Origin: Eonycteris spelaea
Taxonomy: Eukaryota; Chordata; Mammalia; Chiroptera; Pteropodidae
Direction: 5' to 3'
Length of the DNA: 64,000 nt
Assembly: GCA_003508835.1 (NCBI GenBank)
Contig: PUFA01000081.1
Location: 4,278,001 to 4,342,000 of the forward strand
Part shown: piece after piece, positions 59,831 to 64,000 of the stretch
Position numbering within the stretch: position 1 is the first letter of the stretch
Layout: each line of letters begins with the position of its first letter
Program-made: the position numbers and the translations under genes
Notes under the pieces: model-generated
The model's database searches: none
What the model was told of the DNA's origin: nothing
The model's input: only the letters and a program-made list of their open reading frames with translations

Positions 59831-60010
59831 AAGCTTTACTTTTTAAGAGAACATTCTATTCTCTTGAGTGTTAGTAATTTTTCTTATAGGAGTTAGAACT
59901 ATTTAAAATTGAGTCATTTATTCATTTACTTGTCTGACAACTTAATCCTGCACCAGAATGTGAGCTTCTGGAAGGAAGGAACTTCATCTGCCTAGCTAAT
60001 AACCTATTAC
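59831..60010 (+). mobile_element. L2 LINE, 3' end beyond the inserted LTR
   Basis: 'gtcatttattcatttacttg' (59913-59932), 'ccagaatgtgagcttctgga' (59953-59972) and 'ggaaggaacttcatctgcct' (59974-59993) are the L2 terminal landmarks that should follow the text at 58885-59095. Together the two pieces rebuild the expected L2 order with the LTR removed. Confidence 0.75.
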
Positions 60011-61644
60011 AGAGGAGATGGTAGATTTTTTGGACTCAGAGTCTAGGCTGGCCCTTGCTTATCGTAGATTCGAATCAGTTCAGGACCCAGGCTTGTATGT
60101 ATGGGTGTCCATTTCAGATAGTCCTTGGGAGAGCACAATTGAGCCAGGTTCACAGTAGGAGCGTATTTCTCAGGATGGAGGATAGAGAAATGAAGTTTAT
60201 TTGATCATTCCAAATATTGTATCACAATATCACTCAGATATAGAGAAAGAAACATGGTGGGAAAAAGTATCCAGTGTGAACGCTTTTAACACCTCCTTGC
60301 ATTCACCTTGCCATACTGGTGTCAGGAATAGATGTGTTCTGCATACTTCCATGGGTAAAAACAAATTTCAAAAATTGTTTATTGTTAAGATTTGAAATAC
60401 TTTCAGGTGGAATTACTAAATGCAGTTGCCTTTACACTTGGAATGTTCTCTCACTCTTTTATGTGTTCTGAATACCTTGAAACAAAAGTGTATATATAGT
60501 TGAATATAAAAATTCTACTTTGGTTGTTTTTAGAAAGAGTTGACAAAATACTTTCTTATGAAAAATCTATCAAATTATGACTCGTGTGTTCAAAGAAAGA
60601 CAACATTTATCGGCTTTTTGAGGGCTTCTGGGATGCTCTAGAATGGAAATAATTCCTTTTAAACCTTATGGTGTATACACTCAGGATATTGCTGAAATTT
60701 TAATGTCAAAAGAGATTTCCAGGTGTATTTAGATGGGGATTCTATTATTTATAGGTCTTGAAGTGATTTGACCAGAGAAAGATTTCTGTACCTATATTTA
60801 AATCTGTGCTTTGGAGTAGAATATTGAAGAAGGAAACTTTAAAGAAAAGAAATTTAGAAAAAATTATTGCTGTAGGGCTATATCTTTGAAACCTAGTGAG
60901 CTACCAACAGCAGGCTTCAAGCAATAGAAGGTGATTTTGCATTTCTTTTTGTAACTTCTGCAGTAAGAATCACTTTGAATTTTATTCAAGAATAAATTTC
61001 AGCTGACATGTTTTATTATATTTACTTAGCAGCATAAGGGAGATGAAAAGTGCTAACATATTAATTTAACAAGAGGAGATAGACCAGCTATGCAAAGCAT
61101 ACCAGAGAGTGAACTCCACATTCTAGGACCGGATGATAAATATTTTTAGTATCTATTACACTTTTATAGGTTCCTTTGGTTTATTAAATCGCCTGAACAA
61201 TTATGGATTACTTTAATCATGATGGGATGAATCTTCTAGACAATTCTTAAAGTCTTCACAATCCATAGGCCACAATAAACTTCTTATTTATCTTCCTGCA
61301 AACTGTCCATTAATTTAATAGAACTTTCTCATAGTTGTTTAAACATTTAATAAGACATTGGTGGTTGTGATAGCCTTGATGATAGTCATTTGTATTAGCC
61401 CACCTCAATTTGCTGCTGGTACAGTTTCTATTAAAGAGCATACAAATTGAAATGCAAGATAATCAACTCCTAACCTAGTCAGCAAAATAAAGTTTTAAAC
61501 CTTAATGAAAGTTGTAGATAGACTCAATCTTTACAGCTCTTTTCCAAATAAGGCCTTTAAAGGATATATTTACTGTCATTGTCAAACAGAGATAATAATC
61601 TTGCCTCCTTTTTAGTGTTTTTACAACATTAAATGAAATAGAGT
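60011..61644. other. Unassigned sequence, no gene seen
   Basis: No exon, RNA gene or named repeat was recognised. Confidence 0.5.
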
Positions 61645-62060
61645 AAGTATATCAGTTAGGATTGTTTTCAGTAACAAGCAATAGAAAACCAGATTAAACA
61701 CATAAGGACTTACTTTTTTTCATATAATAAGAAATCTAGCACTAGGCTGACTGCTGTAGGTGTTCAGTGGTGCCATCAGGACCCTACTTTTAATCTCTCT
61801 CCTTTGCCATCTAAAACACTGTGGCTTTTGACTTTACATTCTCAAGATGGCTGCTTTATCCCCTGATACCATGTCTGTGTTTCAGACAGAAAAATGACAA
61901 AGTAAAGGACAAAAGCAGTGATGACAGCTGAGTCTGTCCTGTTCAAAAGCTTCACTAGGTGGTCCACCAGTTGATATCCACTAATTCTGTATAGCAAAAA
62001 ATATGTCATTTAGCCATCACTTGTACAGGTTAGCTTTCCAGTCTCTATAAGAGAGGTGTA
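61645..62060. repeat. Possible ancient interspersed repeat, family not named
   Basis: Opens with 'tatatcagttaggattgttt' (61648-61667) and contains 'cagtaacaagcaatagaaaa', 'gttcagtggtgccatcagga' (61762-61781), 'ctttgccatctaaaacactg' and 'ctcaagatggctgctttatc' (61841-61860). This order matches a dispersed mammalian repeat that I have met but cannot name. No coding potential. Confidence 0.5.
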
Positions 62061-62289
62061 AAAAGGAGAAAGGGGTTGTGAATGATTTTCAGATGTCAAG
62101 TTAGCCTATAGCTTTACACATTTTTCACTAAAATCAGATAGCTATTATGACAAGCATGTTGACAACAACAACATTTGTAATTCTGCTGTGTAATTGCCAA
62201 CAGAATGATCCTGATTAGAATCCCATATCAACTAAAATGTAATTATTTTAAATAAGAAAGTTAGATAAATGATAACAACATAGTATATA

Positions 62290-62520
62290 TTGAATACTCA
62301 CTAGCAGTAATCATTTTTCTTTGCATTTTTCTTTTGTTTATTTTCATTAACAAAATTAATCCTCACAATCCTATGAAGTAGGTAATGTAATTGCAATGGC
62401 TCTATTTTATGGATGAATTGGCTGAGGCTTAGAAAGGATATGGCAGTGACAGAGCTGGGGTTATGCATCAAGGCAGGGCAGTCTGGATCCCAAGTTCCTG
62501 CTCTTAACCACTAAACTGTG
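62290..62520 (-). repeat. MIR SINE, nearly full length, minus strand
   Basis: The head lies at the right end: 'gctcttaaccactaaactgt' (62500-62519). Moving left come 'gcagtctggatcccaagttc' (62478-62497), 'gcagtgacagagctggggtt' (62443-62462), 'tggctgaggcttagaaagga' (62420-62439), 'tattttatggatgaattggc' and 'ctcacaatcctatgaagtag' (62363-62382). The order is complete for MIR. Confidence 0.9.
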
Positions 62521-62668
62521 TATGCAAGACTATTTCTTGTGCCTTAAAAATTCATAGAACTTTGGGTCGAAGGTGAGAAATATGTAAATGAGAACTTATT
62601 TTATCAATGAAAAACTGAGGCCCTGAGATTTTTTAGTTAAAAATAGTTTGAGCGTGAAAGTGAGGCTT

Positions 62669-62670
<2 letters not shown>

Positions 62671-62726
<56 letters not shown>
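62671..62726. repeat. (TA)28 microsatellite
   Basis: Uninterrupted TA dinucleotide run of 28 units. Long TA tracts are self-complementary and can extrude as cruciforms. The 71-codon frame across it (IYIYIYIY) is not a gene. Confidence 0.98.
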
Positions 62727-62729
<3 letters not shown>

Positions 62730-64000
62730 CACTGTCCTTTTTTCACAGTATGCAAAACTTGGTTAATTCCCAGGTCAGCTGTGACAAGAATAATCACACT
62801 CATTATCAGAATGATTATAATTATTTTATGAAAACAAAAACTTTTTTCAAGTTGTTATTATGAGATTATTTCATCAAGCACATAATTAGGAGACTTTGTA
62901 GTTAAGTCTAAAAACTTAAATAGATTCAAGTAAAAAATATTAGGCAAGAACCTTTCATAGGTGATCTTTTTTTAAAAATTTTTTTACATGTGTCACATCA
63001 AAAGGATATAAAATCAGGTTACTTCATTCTTAATGGTGCTAAGTTTGATCATACAAGTTACAGTGATGCTAACAGATTTTTCTGTTCTAAAGCTATATTT
63101 TTCTCTTTGTAATGAACAAGTATAAAAAGAAAGAAGGTGGGTGAATTTATTGGTGCTGGGCTAATAGTTGGTACTGCAATAACCTTTTTATCTAATATTT
63201 TTAGTATCTGTTGGTTGTCTTTCCTTCAATCAGTGACTCTTTGGGTGTTGTAGAATGGTGATTTTTCTAAATTCTACATTTCCTTCTACATTTATTGACT
63301 GGAATTTTCTCTTATAAAGAATCATTTTTATTTATCGACTTGGGATGAAATATAGTTTCTCCTAAAAGGAAAAACAAAACAAACAAACAAACAAAACACA
63401 GGCTGAATGCTTATTTCCCTTTGATTAGAAATTTTCAAAGTAAAAAACTGATGCAGTAAATACCTCCAGTGAGATTTAAGGGTTTTTTGTTTGTTCATTT
63501 TTTTGTTTATTTGTTTGTTTTTTGCTTTATCTCCTTCTCTCTTGTTTTTTCCCTATTATTGTGGACTCATGAGATTTTATTTATTCAATGTGTTGCAATA
63601 AATTTAAGCTTCCAGGGAATACAAGAAGGAATGAATAAACAGAATGAAGCAATTCCAGTTACAGAATATTCTTCGAAATAACTCTTGGTCTGTCCAGAAA
63701 GTCAATATAATGAAAAAAATGAAATGGAAAGCTGTCTTAGAATAATAAAGACCAAAGGGACATAAATAAATTTGATCTGTGAGTCTGAGAATTGTAGTAA
63801 TTCAAATGGGTGAAATTTGAATATGGACTGTACATTAGATATTAACAAAAAGTATTGCCAATTATTTTTGTGATGTTATAATGGTATTTTTATTATGTAG
63901 GATAATTCTTTATTTTAAAAGAAGCATCCTAAAGAATTTAGGGATGAAGGGTCACAATTTCTGGAGTTTATATAGAATTAACTCTGTAAAAGAAATGTTT
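62727..64000. other. Unassigned AT-rich sequence to the window end
   Basis: No exon or named repeat was recognised. A small (AAAC)n run lies at 63377-63395 and a T/G-rich low-complexity run at 63484-63522. Confidence 0.5.

Overview
The window reads as AT-rich, non-coding nuclear DNA from a placental mammal. The evidence is its repeat content: old L1 (L1M-type), HAL1, L2, MIR, MER5A-like and MER20-like elements, several LTRs, and a retroposed copy of 7SK RNA. I found no coding exon I could recognise. No open reading frame is longer than 167 codons, and the long ones lie in simple repeats, in or antisense to retroelements, or in sequence with no recognisable domain. I saw no Alu, B1/B2, ruminant Bov-tA, carnivore tRNA-Lys SINE, equid ERE or microbat VES-type SINE. 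This argues against those groups, or at least against active SINE expansion here. A laurasiatherian lineage with few young SINEs (for example a fruit bat) would fit, but the species is not settled. The stretch is best read as a gene desert or the inside of a very large intron.

Layout. 1-3.66 kb: an old L1 on the minus strand (part of ORF2, ORF1 and 5' region) carrying a full-length 7SK retropseudogene. 3.7-15.4 kb: mostly unassigned sequence with MIR copies, a 250-bp purine tract and one small DNA-transposon-like repeat. 15.4-20.2 kb: a MIR, then a second minus-strand L1M split by a nested stack of an MLT-like LTR, a second LTR and an ATCT microsatellite. 22-28.5 kb: an L1 3' end, MIR and L2 pieces, an LTR, and two successive copies of the L2 reverse-transcriptase region. 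30-36 kb: a TG/TA/CA palindromic microsatellite, L2/MIR/L1 3' ends, and a minus-strand LTR with visible TATA and polyadenylation signals. 36-42.4 kb: largely unassigned. 42.4-44.7 kb: a near-complete HAL1 (half-L1: 5' UTR, decayed ORF1, a stub of ORF2, 3' UTR, A-rich tail). 45-57.6 kb: MIR, L2, a MER5A-like element and simple repeats, plus one unexplained CpG-rich patch at 53.94-54.43 kb with strong splice-donor matches. 57.8-60 kb: MER20-like element, MIR, and an LTR inserted into an L2. 60-64 kb: unassigned sequence, a MIR and a (TA)28 tract.

No operon, pathway or novel multi-gene system is visible. The most interesting items are the insertion history (HAL1, the nested L1/LTR stack, 7SK in L1) and the CpG-rich patch, which could be an unrecognised promoter or first exon. 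Repeat families were assigned by recall of consensus features, without alignment software, so element boundaries are approximate, usually to within 10-50 bp.
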